Shown here in pieces: positions 5,079-5,230 of a DNA stretch of 5,230 nucleotides. The notes under the pieces are model-generated. The model made no database searches, was not told the origin of the DNA, and saw only the letters and a program-made list of their open reading frames with translations. Positions within the stretch are counted from its first letter, which is position 1. Every line of letters begins with the position of its first letter. The stretch comes from an uncultured Eubacteriales bacterium. Lineage in GTDB: Bacteria; Bacillota; Clostridia; Oscillospirales; CAG-272. Location of the stretch: the NCBI GenBank assembly GCA_900555785.1, contig USMO01000119.1:1-5230 (forward strand), given 5' to 3'. A program made the translations under genes and the position numbers.

Positions 5079-5230
5079 TTAACCCTTATCAAACCGCTTT
5101 CTGAGCTTCTCTAAAGCCTTTTTCTCTATCCGCGAAATGTAGCTGCGCGAGATTTTGAGCTGCTTCGCTATCTCCCGCTGGGTCATCGCTTCGCAGACGA
5201 ATCCCCTGCCGTCCCGTATCCCATACCGTT
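5079..5230 (-). CDS. Sporulation-type RNA polymerase sigma factor, C-terminal fragment (SigK-like)
   Basis: The last 49 residues of a sigma-70 family protein; the rest lies beyond the right edge. The fragment begins RYGIRDGRGF, the end of region 4.1. It then has the region 4.2 helix-turn-helix that reads the -35 box, TQREIAKQLKISRSYISRIE, and ends KKALEKLRKRFDKG. TQREIAK and SRSYxSRIEKKAL are typical of SigK; SigE usually has QKDVAD and SQSYISRLEK. SigK directs late mother-cell gene expression in sporulating Firmicutes, so a spore former is implied. Three ATA codons in 49 agree with the symporter side of the window rather than with nagA or the antiporter. SigK is the best guess, but a related SigE/F/G-group protein cannot be ruled out from so short a piece. 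Confidence 0.85.
   Translation of the reverse strand, partial: RYGIRDGRGFVCEAMTQREIAKQLKISRSYISRIEKKALEKLRKRFDKG

Overview
The window looks like DNA from a spore-forming, anaerobic-gut-type Clostridia (Oscillospiraceae/Ruminococcaceae-like), probably from a metagenome. The evidence is a Clostridia-style NagA, consensus sigma-A promoters, AGGAGG ribosome sites, GC-rich codon use in the left two thirds, and at the right edge the end of a sporulation-type sigma factor. No RNA gene, CRISPR array or insertion sequence was seen.

Layout. Minus strand, 1702 to 18: nagA (N-acetylglucosamine-6-phosphate deacetylase), translationally coupled through an ATGA overlap to an unrecognised protein with two membrane segments and an external beta-rich domain. 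Region 1703-1838: a compact divergent promoter region with two near-consensus sigma-A promoters back to back, an inverted repeat between them and a tandem decamer over one -10 box. Plus strand, 1839-2336: an unrecognised soluble 165-residue protein. Region 2337-2567: a GC-rich hairpin element whose core 13 bases also occur just after the coupled membrane gene at the left edge, then four 11-bp-phased direct repeats directly upstream of a perfect sigma-A promoter. Plus strand, 2568-4814: one open frame that joins two unrelated membrane transporters. Then a strong 17-bp terminator, about 200 AT-rich bases with no gene, and on the minus strand the C-terminal 49 residues of a SigK-like sigma factor.

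The most notable object is the 748-residue frame. Residues 1 to about 332 are a CPA2-type cation:proton antiporter missing its last membrane helices. Residues about 333 to 748 are a neurotransmitter:sodium symporter (NSS/SLC6-like) missing its N-terminus and TM1, which carries much of the Na+ and substrate site. Codon use changes sharply at the join (ATA 1 versus 13, ACA 1 versus 11, AGA/AGG 0 versus 4), and the sigma-factor fragment on the far right resembles the right-hand side. The simplest reading is that two genomes were joined at a short shared sequence around 3549-3572, most likely an assembly chimera and less likely a real recombination. If so, everything left of about 3550 belongs to one genome and everything right of about 3572 to another, and neighbour relations across the join mean nothing.

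Regulation visible in the sequence: the antiporter promoter carries phased repeats of the kind bound by OmpR/PhoB-family response regulators, suggesting that the antiporter is under signal-dependent control. nagA and the 165-residue gene share a control region and may be regulated together.
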